Source: an uncultured Saprospiraceae bacterium
Lineage (GTDB): Bacteria > Bacteroidota > Bacteroidia > Chitinophagales > Saprospiraceae
Direction of reading: 5' to 3'
Length of the DNA: 64,000 nucleotides
Assembly: GCA_937926205.1 (NCBI GenBank)
Contig: CALEYL010000074.1
Location: 248,001-312,000 of the forward strand
Shown here: positions 17,939 through 26,572 of the stretch, piece by piece
How positions within the stretch are numbered: the stretch's first letter is position 1
How the letters are laid out: each line of letters opens with the position of its first letter
Notes under the pieces: generated by a model
What the model saw: the letters and a program-made list of their open reading frames with translations, nothing else
What the model was told of the DNA's origin: nothing
Database searches by the model: none
Position numbers and translations under genes: made by a program

Positions 17939-18628
17939 ATGATACATTTATACAGTACAGAGGATAAAGTTTTGCTGGCAGTGGACTGCATCATTTTCGG
18001 ATTTGATGGAGAGGATTTGAAAATTCTTCTGATCAAAAGGGATTTTGAACCTGAAAAAGGCAAATGGTCTTTGGTAGGCGGTTTTCTGAAAAAAGTAGAG
18101 ACCCTGGAGCACGCGGCCATCCGAATTTTGAAGCACTACACAGGACTTGACAACATCTACATGGAGCAGGTCGCCACCTTCAGCGAAGTGGATCGCGATC
18201 CTGCCGAGCGCACCATCTCCACAGCCTATTTTGCCCTGATTCGCATTCAGGAACACAACGATAAACTAAACAAACAGTTTTCAGCCAACTGGTTTAACAT
18301 ATCGGAAGCCCCTGCACTGATTTTCGACCACGACATCATGGTTTCCCGTGCCATCGCACTCCTGCGCGACCAGGCTTCTACAAAACCCATCGGCTTTGAG
18401 TTGCTTCCTGAAAAATTCACCATGCGCCACCTACAAAATCTCTATGAAGCCATATGGGGCATGAAAATCGACAAGCGCAACTTCATCAACAAAATCAACG
18501 CCCTGGGAATTGTGGAAAAACTCAACGAAAAGGATAAGGAATCGTCCCGCAAAGGCTCCTTCCTTTACAAGTTTAATGCCGACAGCTTTGACAAGAACAG
18601 CGGCAAGCAATTTATTTTAAAATTTTAG
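17939..18628 (+). CDS. NUDIX-type transcriptional regulator of arabinose use (AraR-like)
   Basis: The 229-aa protein joins an N-terminal NUDIX domain (residues about 5-140) to a C-terminal winged helix (about 150-220, LLPEKFTMRHLQNLYEAIWG then KRNFINKINALGIVEKL). This is the NrtR/AraR layout; Bacteroides AraR is a repressor released by L-arabinose. The NUDIX box is degenerate: where catalytic members have GX5EX7REUXEEXGU, this one reads GGFLKKVETLEHAAIRILKHYTGL, lacking the REXXEE glutamates. It should therefore sense a ligand rather than hydrolyse one. Divergent placement from the GH51 gene supports local control of the arabinose genes. Start at 17939; an ATG at 17934 is out of frame. Confidence 0.88.
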   Translation: MIHLYSTEDKVLLAVDCIIFGFDGEDLKILLIKRDFEPEKGKWSLVGGFLKKVETLEHAAIRILKHYTGLDNIYMEQVATFSEVDRDPAERTISTAYFALIRIQEHNDKLNKQFSANWFNISEAPALIFDHDIMVSRAIALLRDQASTKPIGFELLPEKFTMRHLQNLYEAIWGMKIDKRNFINKINALGIVEKLNEKDKESSRKGSFLYKFNADSFDKNSGKQFILKF

Positions 18629-18706
18629 CCTGTCCACGGTCTACCGCCTAATCATGATAGCTGGGGTAAGCGTTCTACCCCCCTACTTTCTACCCGCCAA
18701 AACAAT

Positions 18707-18714
18707 TATATTTG
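18707..18714 (+). promoter_or_regulatory. -7 promoter box for the aminopeptidase gene
   Basis: TATATTTG matches the consensus exactly; a TTTC that could serve as the -33 box lies at 18687-18690. Transcription would begin near 18721, which would leave only 7 nt before the ATG at 18728 and 22 nt before the ATG at 18743. This favours the second start. Confidence 0.5.
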
Positions 18715-18742
18715 CCCAATTCCTTACATGCAAAACCTACAC

Positions 18743-20533
18743 ATGAGCGCCATAAACGATCGCCTTGCCGCCTTGCGCACCCAAATGCGCCACGACCATT
18801 TAGACGCCTGGATCGAACCTACCGGCGATCCACACCAAAGCGAATACATGGCTGATTACTGGAAAGCCAGAGAGTGGCTGACAGGGTTCAACGGGTCGGC
18901 CGGCACGCTGATTGTGACGCATAACCACGCCGGTTTGTGGACAGACTCACGCTATTTCCTGCAGGCCGAAAGTCAGCTAAAAGGCAGCGAAGTGGTCTTG
19001 CAAAAACAGGTTATTCCCCACGCGCCGGAACACATCAACTGGTTGTGCGAAAACCTGAAACCAGGTAGTGTGGTGGGTTGCAACGGCAGCCTTTTTTCAG
19101 TGTCTCAAATCCGGCAGTTGGCCAAAGCATTTTTTGCCGCCGGTCTCGAACTGAACACACAATGTGATCCGTTGGCTGCCATCTGGGCAGACCGCCCCGC
19201 ACTGCCGGAAAACCTGATTTACGAACACGAATTGCGCCATACGGGAAAATCCCGTGCTGAAAAACTGAGTGCCATCCGCAGTCAGATGGCAAAACTCAAA
19301 GTCGGTTTCCACCTGATCAGCACCCTCGATGATATTGCCTGGACGCTCAACATCCGTTCTTCTGATGTGGCTTACAATCCGGTCAGCATTTGTTACCTGG
19401 TGATCGGCATGAAGACAGCCCACTTGTTCATCAACCAAAGTAAGGTACCCGATGCCCTGCGCGATGCTTTGCTCAGCGACGGGGTTTTGCTGCATCCCTA
19501 CGAAGGCGTCAGCGATTTTTTAAAACAGGCCGCAACGGAACACCGGGTATTGGCCGATCTTTCGACAACCAACCTGCAGCTACATCAGGCGTTACCTGAA
19601 GGGCAGGTCGTATCGGGCGATACCATTCCACGCAATCTCAAAGCGCTGAAAAATGAAATGGAGGTTGCCAACCTGAAAGCAACCATGCAACGCGACGGTG
19701 TGGCTTTGCTGCGACTCGTGCGCTGGTTGGAATCTACACTAAAAGAGCGGCCGGTGAGCGAAGTGGAAGTAGCCTCGAAACTTGCCGGATTTCGCGCCGC
19801 ACAGAAAGACTACGTGGGCGAAAGCTTTGCAGCCATCGTCGGATACAAAGCCAATGGCGCCATTGTGCACTACCACGCCGAGCCGGAAACCTGTGCGCAA
19901 ATCCACCCCAATGGCATTTTGCTGCTGGATTCGGGCGGCCAGTACCTCAGCGGCACTACCGACATTACCCGCACCTTTGCCCTAAGTACCCCGAGTGCTG
20001 AGCAAAAGCGCCATTACACCCTTGTGCTGAAAGGCCACATTGCGCTGGCCGACGCCCACTTCCCGGCTGGTACCTGCGGCGTTCAATTAGACGCACTTGC
20101 CCGGCAATTCCTTTGGCAGCACGATCTGAATTTTGGCCACGGCACCGGCCACGGAGTCGGTTTTTTCCTTAACGTGCACGAACCGCCTCAGGGTTTTGCA
20201 GCCTCGCCTACAGGCGCACGAAGCACCACGCCTTTCCAGCCGGGCATGCTGACCTCCAACGAACCGGGCTTCTACCTTCCGGGCGAATACGGCATCCGCA
20301 TCGAAAACCTTGTGCTCTGCGTGCCTGCTTCGGAAAATGCCTTCGGAAAATTCTACAAATTCGAGACGATCAGCCTCTTCCCGATCGATACTAATCTGAT
20401 CGATCTTGCATTAATGACATCCTCTGAAAAAGACTGGCTGAATGCCTATCACCGGGAAGTGGAAACTGCGCTGACCCCGCTCCTGGACGCGGAGGAAGTG
20501 GAATGGTTGAAGGCGCGGTGTGTGGCGGTGTAG
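18743..20533 (+). CDS. Xaa-Pro aminopeptidase, M24B family
   Basis: This 596-aa enzyme removes N-terminal residues that precede proline. It has the three-domain layout of the large aminopeptidase P (XPNPEP1 type, about 600 aa) rather than the 440-aa bacterial PepP: two creatinase-like domains, then the pita-bread catalytic domain from about residue 300. The dinuclear metal ligands are Asp396 (LLLDSGG), Asp407 (TTDITRT), His470 (HGTGHGVGF), Glu507 (SNEPGFY) and Glu521 (GIRIENLV). No signal peptide, so it is cytoplasmic. The ATG at 18743 is chosen from the promoter position; ATG 18728 adds five residues. It is transcribed alone. Confidence 0.94.
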   Translation: MSAINDRLAALRTQMRHDHLDAWIEPTGDPHQSEYMADYWKAREWLTGFNGSAGTLIVTHNHAGLWTDSRYFLQAESQLKGSEVVLQKQVIPHAPEHINWLCENLKPGSVVGCNGSLFSVSQIRQLAKAFFAAGLELNTQCDPLAAIWADRPALPENLIYEHELRHTGKSRAEKLSAIRSQMAKLKVGFHLISTLDDIAWTLNIRSSDVAYNPVSICYLVIGMKTAHLFINQSKVPDALRDALLSDGVLLHPYEGVSDFLKQAATEHRVLADLSTTNLQLHQALPEGQVVSGDTIPRNLKALKNEMEVANLKATMQRDGVALLRLVRWLESTLKERPVSEVEVASKLAGFRAAQKDYVGESFAAIVGYKANGAIVHYHAEPETCAQIHPNGILLLDSGGQYLSGTTDITRTFALSTPSAEQKRHYTLVLKGHIALADAHFPAGTCGVQLDALARQFLWQHDLNFGHGTGHGVGFFLNVHEPPQGFAASPTGARSTTPFQPGMLTSNEPGFYLPGEYGIRIENLVLCVPASENAFGKFYKFETISLFPIDTNLIDLALMTSSEKDWLNAYHREVETALTPLLDAEEVEWLKARCVAV

Positions 20534-20562
20534 GTTAAAACCATAGTATTCTGCCTGATGGA

Positions 20563-20635
20563 TATCCCGATGCGACGGATACGGGATTGGCTATATTTCT
20601 GGTTCTCCGTCCCATCGGGACGCTATATCGGTAGC
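20563..20635. repeat. REP-like palindrome
   Basis: cccgatgcgacgga and tccgtcccatcggg are 14-nt inverted arms with one mismatch around a loop that contains ggctatatttc, and gctatatcggtagc follows. This has the look of a dispersed extragenic palindrome. No second copy is present in the window. Confidence 0.5.
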
Positions 20636-20655
20636 CTATCTACAAACCAAAACGC

Positions 20656-20688
20656 CAAGAGCCACCCCGGAATCCGGGATGGCTCTTG
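20656..20688. terminator. Strong hairpin between convergent genes
   Basis: caagagccaccccgg pairs with ccgggatggctcttg (15-nt arms, one G:U-type mismatch) around a 3-nt loop. It lies 32 nt past the stop of the minus-strand M43 protease gene and 120 nt past the aminopeptidase gene, so it can serve both transcripts. Confidence 0.75.
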
Positions 20689-20719
20689 TATCATCCATCA
20701 AAATCAATTCATAAAACGT

Positions 20720-22681
20720 TTACGGTCTGGCGATGGTCAGCTTCTGTGTGCCAATCATTTTGCCATTTTCAACGCGAACGACGTACATGCCGGAAGGCAG
20801 CGCGCTCACATCCATGGTGACGCGGCTTTGTTCCTTGTACAGGTCGTAGGAGTTCGTGGAAACGATGCGGCCCGTGATGTCCATGATGCTTACCCTGACC
20901 TGACGTTCAGCGTCCATATCAACGTCCAGCGTCACTTCTGTATTTGCCGGGTTCGGGAACATCAGGAAGCCTGTTTCTACCACATTGACCGGAATTTCAA
21001 ACTCCGTTACTTCTCCGTCGGTCGTGCCGTCGGTACGGAAGTTGGTGCTGCTCAGGCTAATGCGCAGGGTATAACATTGGGTATTGCTGTTGGCGCCATT
21101 GTAGCCATAGACATAAGCATACCAGTTAGAAGCAACTTTCGTCGTGTTGTAAATCAGAAACTCCGGAGTGGTGCCGCCATTCTGAGAAGTACCTCTCAAT
21201 GTTGAGTTCTGATACAATCTCAGGTCATAATCTGCAGGTAAGTTCGTCAGATCCAGTCGGATTCTGCGCTGGGTAGAAGTATTCGCAAAGCGATACCAGT
21301 CGTTGTCACCGGAAGCAGCAATCTGAGCAGAAAGGTCAACACCTATGTCGCTCAGCGGTAAGCTGCTGCTGCGGCTGTTGTTTGGTTCGAAATTATCCTG
21401 GCAACCGCCACCGCCACCGCCGGTAGTCGTGAAGTTTGTCAGGCCGGAATAGCTGCCGAGTGTGCCACCGCAGTCGGCCTGTACCTGGAATTCATAAGTT
21501 GTTCCTGCAGCCAGACCGGTAGCCGTGGCAGCCGTGCCGCTGATGACGCCGCTGGTCCAGGTCGTCGTGCCTACTTCACGGAAACGGACGTTGTAAGCAG
21601 TAGCACCGCTAACTGCACCCCAGCTGAGAACAGCAGAATTATCTGTAATGGAAGAAGCTGCCAGGCCGGAAGGCGTGCCGCAACTGCCACCACCACTTGG
21701 CGGAACACAGCCCTGGGAAGACGTGATGCTGGCGCGCGATCCACCTGCGCCAAATACGGCCTGCATACGGGCTTTCTGGCCAGCTGTAAACATATACATA
21801 CAGGCATCGTACGTATAATCCATATAGTTCATCGTCATCTCAACTGGTGCTCCAGAGCAGGTGCTGTAGTGCGGGTAAGTCGGACATCCGCCGTTGGAAG
21901 TATTGTGTACAGGCGTATCTGAAACAAAATCATTGCCGCAGGTAGAATCACCCCAAATGTGGCGCAGGTTGAGCCAGTGACCAACTTCGTGCGTCGCAGT
22001 ACGGCCACGAGCGTAAACACCTCCCGCAGGGTTAGGCATGTCTACAGAGCCGATGGAAGACCACAAACAAACAACGCCGTCTGTACTGGCAGAACCGCCG
22101 GGAAATTGTGCATAGCCCAGCAAACCGGCATCGCCGCCGCCAAAGACCACACTCCAGATATTGAGATACTGGGTGCGGTCCCAGATGGTAGAAGGTTTCA
22201 GGTTGCCGTCAATCTGATTGACTGTCCAGGAAGTCTGACCACCATTGACGCGATTGATGCCATCGGTAGCACTTCCGTCCGGCTTGCGTTGCGCCATGCA
22301 AAACTGGATTTCTGTATTGGCTGCAACAGACTGGAATATAGAAGGGATCAAAGAAGCGTCTGAATTTGTCAGGGAAAAATCCTCATTCAATTGATCCAGC
22401 TGTGCCTGGATGAGCGCATCTGAAATATTTTCATTCGTGCCCAATGCGTCGCCATTGTGGACAATGTGAAAAACTACCGGAATGGTGATGACTACACGAT
22501 CGCTGCCGTTGTAGTGCTGTTCAAAGTGTTGGGTATGCCGTTCAATGGCTTCCATACGGGCTGCCAGGTCCGGATCTTGCTGAAGTTGCTGCTCCAAAAC
22601 ATCCATCGAGCCACAGCTGCGCTCCTGAGCAAATAATCCTGCGGAGAGTGCAAGAAATAGAAATGTTACAATTAGTCTCAT
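20720..22681 (-). CDS. Secreted M43 (pappalysin-like) metalloprotease with type IX sorting domain
   Basis: The 653-aa protein has a signal peptide (RLIVTFLFLALSAGLFAQ), a propeptide, and an M43 catalytic domain. The zinc motif HEVGHWLNLRH gives His231, Glu232, His235 and His241, followed by the M43B-type IWGDSTC; the Met-turn is probably MTMNYMDYT. A fibronectin type III domain (about 335-420, starting GTPSGLAASS), a bacterial pre-peptidase C-terminal (PPC) domain (EPNNSRSSSLPL ... GDNDWYRF), and a T9SS type A sorting domain (FLMFPNPANTEVTLDV ... LPSGMYVVRVENG) complete it. M43B enzymes in Bacteroidota are secreted endopeptidases. It is monocistronic, convergent with the aminopeptidase gene. 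Confidence 0.93.
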   Translation of the reverse strand: MRLIVTFLFLALSAGLFAQERSCGSMDVLEQQLQQDPDLAARMEAIERHTQHFEQHYNGSDRVVITIPVVFHIVHNGDALGTNENISDALIQAQLDQLNEDFSLTNSDASLIPSIFQSVAANTEIQFCMAQRKPDGSATDGINRVNGGQTSWTVNQIDGNLKPSTIWDRTQYLNIWSVVFGGGDAGLLGYAQFPGGSASTDGVVCLWSSIGSVDMPNPAGGVYARGRTATHEVGHWLNLRHIWGDSTCGNDFVSDTPVHNTSNGGCPTYPHYSTCSGAPVEMTMNYMDYTYDACMYMFTAGQKARMQAVFGAGGSRASITSSQGCVPPSGGGSCGTPSGLAASSITDNSAVLSWGAVSGATAYNVRFREVGTTTWTSGVISGTAATATGLAAGTTYEFQVQADCGGTLGSYSGLTNFTTTGGGGGGCQDNFEPNNSRSSSLPLSDIGVDLSAQIAASGDNDWYRFANTSTQRRIRLDLTNLPADYDLRLYQNSTLRGTSQNGGTTPEFLIYNTTKVASNWYAYVYGYNGANSNTQCYTLRISLSSTNFRTDGTTDGEVTEFEIPVNVVETGFLMFPNPANTEVTLDVDMDAERQVRVSIMDITGRIVSTNSYDLYKEQSRVTMDVSALPSGMYVVRVENGKMIGTQKLTIARP

Positions 22682-22933
22682 GCGAACAAAGTTTATTATG
22701 ACTTAATAATGAATACTGCCCGGTAAAAGTAGGATATATTTTGATTTTACAAAATCGAGTTAGATAATTTTCCGACTAATATTAAAAAATCCATCAAACG
22801 GCCTTCCAATGAATCTAAGACCAAATAAAATATGCCGGAGTAAAAAACCTGGCGTTTTTGTCTTTCATCCGGCTTGCTGACAGGTTCGATTACTTTAAAA
22901 GGCGGATATATTGGCCGATCGCTGCAATTCCCC
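22682..22933. other. Divergent intergenic region
   Basis: About 310 bases separate the divergent M43 protease and E2 genes. It is AT-rich, with a small palindrome gattttacaaaatc near 22754-22767. The E2 promoter is annotated separately. No gene is seen and no clear minus-strand -7 box. Confidence 0.5.
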
Positions 22934-22941
22934 TAACTTTG
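22934..22941 (+). promoter_or_regulatory. -7 promoter box for the E2 acyltransferase gene
   Basis: TAACTTTG fits TAnnTTTG. A TTGG at 22911-22914 sits 19 nt upstream, the spacing expected for the -33 element, making this one of the best promoter matches in the window. Transcription would start near 22948, with a 47-nt leader. Confidence 0.55.
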
Positions 22942-22994
22942 CAGTTGAAATATACCTAACCAAGTCATAACCAACACATATTCAAATACCGACT

Positions 22995-24305
22995 ATGGCT
23001 CTTGTCGAAATCATAATGCCCAAAATGGGCGAAAGCATCATGGAGGCCACCATCCTGAAGTGGGTTAAAAAGGTGGGCGATCGCATTGAGATGGATGAAA
23101 CCATTTTGGAAATTGCAACGGATAAAGTTGATTCTGAAGTCCCCTCCCCTGTGAGCGGTACTTTATCAGAAATTCGCTTCCAGGAAAACGATGTTGTCGC
23201 CATTGGCACCGTCATTGCAGTTATTGCCACAGAAGGAGAAGCGACCAGTCCGAAAGCTTCCCCCGCAGTGTCAGAAGCGCCGCCTTCCAACGGAAAGGCA
23301 GCACATGCTTCAGAAGCACGGCCAATTGCAGTTGTTGCAGAAAAACCAGCAGAAGGCGGCGCTCGCGCTGCTTCTGGTACCAGTCGCTTTTATTCGCCGC
23401 TGGTCCGCACCATTGCCCGTGAAGAACAAATCAGCGCTGCCGAACTGGACGCGATTGAAGGGTCGGGCATGCAGGGCCGCGTCACCAAAAAAGACATTCT
23501 GGCTTATGTTGAGAACCGTCGGCCGTCTACCGCAACGCCTGTGCAGCCGGTGAGTCAGCCAGCTCCGGCAGCAGTATCTTCCGGCAGCATAAACGGCAAT
23601 GTGGAGATCATTGAAATGGACCGCATGCGCAAGCTCATCTCAGAGCATATGGTGATGTCCAAGCATACCTCTCCTCACGTCACTTCTTTTGTGGAAGTGG
23701 ATGTAACGAATATGGTGAACTGGCGCAATCGGGTCAAAGAAGCGTTTGAGAAAAAATACAACGAAAAGATCACTTTCACCCCCATCTTTGTGGAGGCAGT
23801 TGCCCGGGCGATCACCGATTTTCCGATGATCAATATCTCAGTAGACGGCACAAAGCTGATAGTCAAAAAAGACATCAACATCGGCATGGCTGCAGCGTTG
23901 CCTTCCGGCAACCTCATTGTTCCGGTCATCAAAAACGCCGATCAGTTTAACCTAGTTGGTTTGACCAAATCGGTGAATGACCTGGCCAACCGCGCCCGAA
24001 AAAACCAGCTCAAACCGGAAGAAGTGCAGGGCGGTACTTTCACCCTGACCAATGTGGGCACTTTTGGCAATGTCATGGGGACTCCCATCATCAATCAGCC
24101 CCAGGTTGCCATTCTGGCTACCGGCGCCATCAAGAAAAAACCTGCCGTTGTCGAAACGGAATATGGCGATTTGATTGCTGTTCGACAGATGATGTTCCTT
24201 TCGCTGTCTTATGACCACCGCGTTGTAGATGGTTCGCTGGGAGGCTCTTTCCTCCGGCGGGTTGGCGATTATCTGGAGGCGTTTGATGCCCGGCGGGAAG
24301 TTTGA
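22995..24305 (+). CDS. 2-oxoacid dehydrogenase E2 (dihydrolipoamide acyltransferase)
   Basis: The 436-aa E2 core subunit transfers the acyl group from E1 to CoA. Domains in order: one lipoyl domain (residues 1-77) with the lipoyl lysine in EIATDKVDSEVPSP, an Ala/Pro-rich linker, the E1/E3-binding domain (about 133-170, FYSPLVRTIAREE ... GSGMQGRVTKKDIL), a second linker, and the acyltransferase domain with catalytic YDHRVVDG near the C-terminus. A single lipoyl domain and the sequence fit branched-chain or broad 2-oxoacid E2 enzymes of Bacteroidota; which complex it serves cannot be told because E1 and E3 genes are not adjacent. The following gene starts 29 bp downstream. Confidence 0.92.
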   Translation: MALVEIIMPKMGESIMEATILKWVKKVGDRIEMDETILEIATDKVDSEVPSPVSGTLSEIRFQENDVVAIGTVIAVIATEGEATSPKASPAVSEAPPSNGKAAHASEARPIAVVAEKPAEGGARAASGTSRFYSPLVRTIAREEQISAAELDAIEGSGMQGRVTKKDILAYVENRRPSTATPVQPVSQPAPAAVSSGSINGNVEIIEMDRMRKLISEHMVMSKHTSPHVTSFVEVDVTNMVNWRNRVKEAFEKKYNEKITFTPIFVEAVARAITDFPMINISVDGTKLIVKKDINIGMAAALPSGNLIVPVIKNADQFNLVGLTKSVNDLANRARKNQLKPEEVQGGTFTLTNVGTFGNVMGTPIINQPQVAILATGAIKKKPAVVETEYGDLIAVRQMMFLSLSYDHRVVDGSLGGSFLRRVGDYLEAFDARREV

Positions 24306-24334
24306 TCGTATCTGATACCAAATGTTCTGAAAAT

Positions 24335-26437
24335 ATGATGACCCGCATTTTTTACATCGTGGTGCTTTGTTTTGCGGGCGTAAGCGCTTTTGCACAGCCG
24401 CTTAGTGACAGCGATAAAAAAGCGGAAGCCCAAACCCTGCTTGCCCGCGAACGCTATGGCGATGCAGCGGCTTTGCTGGCGAATGCGAAATCCCTGATCC
24501 GTGATGATAAAGAAGCACGGCTCATGCTGGCGGTCGCTTACTACCAGCTCAATCAACTGGACAAAGCGCTGGAACATTTGCAGGCGATGACCGAAGCAAC
24601 GAAATCGCCATACAACGATTGCTGGCTGTATTTGGGAAAAGTTTACCACGCGCGGCACCAGTTTGAAGAAGCCACCAAATACTATAAGCTGTATTTAAAA
24701 ACGATCAAGAACGACCACCCTTACCGCCAGATGGTGCGTGAAGAAATCCGACGCTGCGCCAACGGCATTGAGCTGCAATTTAAAACGGCCCCTGCTTTGG
24801 TTGAAAACCTGGGCCCTCAAACCAATTCCGAAGGCGACGAATTTGCCCCGATCCCCAGCCCAACGAATTACAACAAAATCTATTTTTCAGCTGCCCGACA
24901 GGATTGCACCGGCGGCTTGCGCAATTCCCGGGGGGTGAAAGATGAACGTTATGGGCATTATTTTTCGGACATCTACTCGAGCCGTTCAGAAAGCGGCGTT
25001 TGGCTTCAGCCCGAGCCCATGAATTATCAACTCAACAGTCCAAAACACGAGGTTTTGCTCGATTTCAACCGGAGTGGCCTGGTGCTTTTTTATTACCAGG
25101 GCTGGACTTTTGAAAACGGGGCCATGCTGGTCGATACCTTTCGCCAACAAACATCGCGTACTTTTAGTGTTGATCCTTTTCTTGGGCCTGCTCAGGTGCG
25201 CACGCAGTATGTCGCGCCATTTTTTTACAACGACACCCTGATTCTTTTTGCAGCCCGACTCCCTGGCGGTTATGGCGGGCTTGATTTATACAGCGTATCC
25301 TATAGAAAAGGGAACTGGACTGCCCCTAAAAACCTGGGGGCAACGGTCAATACTTCCTATGACGAAACGACGCCTTTTCTGGCTATGGATGGCCGGACAC
25401 TTTACTTCAGCTCCAACGACAGCTACAAAAGTGTGGGTGGATTTGACGTCTTCAGATCCGTTTACAACGAAAAACAAGACATCTGGACCCTGCCGATGAA
25501 TGTAGGTATCCCCATCAATTCGGCCAGTGACGACACGCATTTCCGCCTTTCACGCGATGGATTCACCGGCTTTTTTTGTTCCTCGCGAAAAGACGGGTTT
25601 GGCATGCGCGATATCTACATCGCTTACTTTCAGGAATTCCTGATGGAAATGGAGCTGCCACAGATTGTTTTTGAACCTGAGCCGGTCGACCCCGAACCAC
25701 CGATCGCAAATGTGCCGGTTAAGCCTACCCCCAGGCCTAAAACACAGGAATATTCCTTTGCGCCGCTTTTACTGGCGAATGCCGAAACCCCGTTGTCCTC
25801 GAAAGACAAAGTAACGCTTGATCAGGTGGCCGATCTGCTGTTGCAATATCCGGAGCTCCGACTGGTCATCACCGCTTACGCCCCTGAATCGCGCCCTTCT
25901 GTAAAAGGGTTGTATTCGGCCATCCTGCAGGCCGAAAAAGTGTCGGATTATTTTCTGAGAAAAGGCGTTTCGGGTGAAGCCATTTTCATGCGCTCGCTAA
26001 GTCGCGCCCCTAATACCGCCGGTTACCAGATTGAATTTGCTTTTCGCAATACGCGGGACCTGCCCATACAAGGCAAAGTGCCGGTTATTGGTAACCGATA
26101 CCAGTCGGTTGTACCGGGGCTTGTTACCAACAAAGACCTTGTCTACAAAGTCCAGGTCGCCTCTTCTAAAGGCGAATACGGGAACAACGCCTTTGCCGCT
26201 CAGCCTTATCCAATGACCGAAAAAACGCCAAATTTTGAATTCTACCGCTACACCATAGGCGCTTTCGAGTCCTATTCCGAAGCAGAAGCCTACCGCCAAT
26301 CCATCCTCAGCAAGGGATTTGCCGGCGCCTATCTCGTTGTTTACCTGAACGGCGAACGCGTTGACAAGGACATTGCCAAACAGAATACCGGCGTGTTTCC
26401 TGATCTGGAGAATTTTTTGAACCCCCGGGGGAATTAG
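24335..26437 (+). CDS. Envelope protein with TPR, PD40 propeller, OmpA-like and SPOR domains
   Basis: The 700-aa exported protein starts with a signal peptide (RIFYIVVLCFAGVSAFAQ) without a lipobox cysteine. TPR-like helices cover about 25-140 (ALEHLQAMTEATKS, QFEEATKYYKLYLK). PD40/WD40-like propeller blades follow (NKIYFSAARQDCTGG, GGLDLYSVSYRKGNW, TLYFSSNDSYKSVGGFDVFRS). A degenerate OmpA-like segment (about 500-580, LDQVADLLLQYPELRLVITAYAPES) comes next, then a C-terminal SPOR-like domain (VYKVQVASSKGEYG ... YTIGAFESYSEAEAYRQSI). The layout resembles the T9SS component PorE, but the SPOR end and missing lipobox differ. Start chosen at ATG 24335; it may share the E2 transcript. Confidence 0.8.
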   Translation: MMTRIFYIVVLCFAGVSAFAQPLSDSDKKAEAQTLLARERYGDAAALLANAKSLIRDDKEARLMLAVAYYQLNQLDKALEHLQAMTEATKSPYNDCWLYLGKVYHARHQFEEATKYYKLYLKTIKNDHPYRQMVREEIRRCANGIELQFKTAPALVENLGPQTNSEGDEFAPIPSPTNYNKIYFSAARQDCTGGLRNSRGVKDERYGHYFSDIYSSRSESGVWLQPEPMNYQLNSPKHEVLLDFNRSGLVLFYYQGWTFENGAMLVDTFRQQTSRTFSVDPFLGPAQVRTQYVAPFFYNDTLILFAARLPGGYGGLDLYSVSYRKGNWTAPKNLGATVNTSYDETTPFLAMDGRTLYFSSNDSYKSVGGFDVFRSVYNEKQDIWTLPMNVGIPINSASDDTHFRLSRDGFTGFFCSSRKDGFGMRDIYIAYFQEFLMEMELPQIVFEPEPVDPEPPIANVPVKPTPRPKTQEYSFAPLLLANAETPLSSKDKVTLDQVADLLLQYPELRLVITAYAPESRPSVKGLYSAILQAEKVSDYFLRKGVSGEAIFMRSLSRAPNTAGYQIEFAFRNTRDLPIQGKVPVIGNRYQSVVPGLVTNKDLVYKVQVASSKGEYGNNAFAAQPYPMTEKTPNFEFYRYTIGAFESYSEAEAYRQSILSKGFAGAYLVVYLNGERVDKDIAKQNTGVFPDLENFLNPRGN

Positions 26438-26441
26438 GAAG

Positions 26442-26554
26442 GGATTTGAAAATTTGATGATTGGTTAATTTGATGATTGGGGGTTCCGGATGTCCGAAGA
26501 TTGATGCACCCGATGCTCTATTCAGAGCAGCTGCATTACCAAATTTTCAAATCC
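26442..26554. repeat. Long-range inverted repeat between convergent genes
   Basis: ggatttgaaaatttg (26442-26456) and caaattttcaaatcc (26540-26554) are perfect 15-nt complements separated by 83 nt that contain two atttgatgatt direct repeats. It lies between the convergent envelope-protein and thyA genes and may act as a bidirectional terminator. Confidence 0.6.
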
Positions 26555-26572
26555 ACTCATCTTCAAATTAAA

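Noticed and set aside
24335..26437. Direct assignment as PorE of the type IX secretion system
   Set aside because: It lacks a lipobox and has an extra SPOR-like end, and no other T9SS machinery gene is adjacent.
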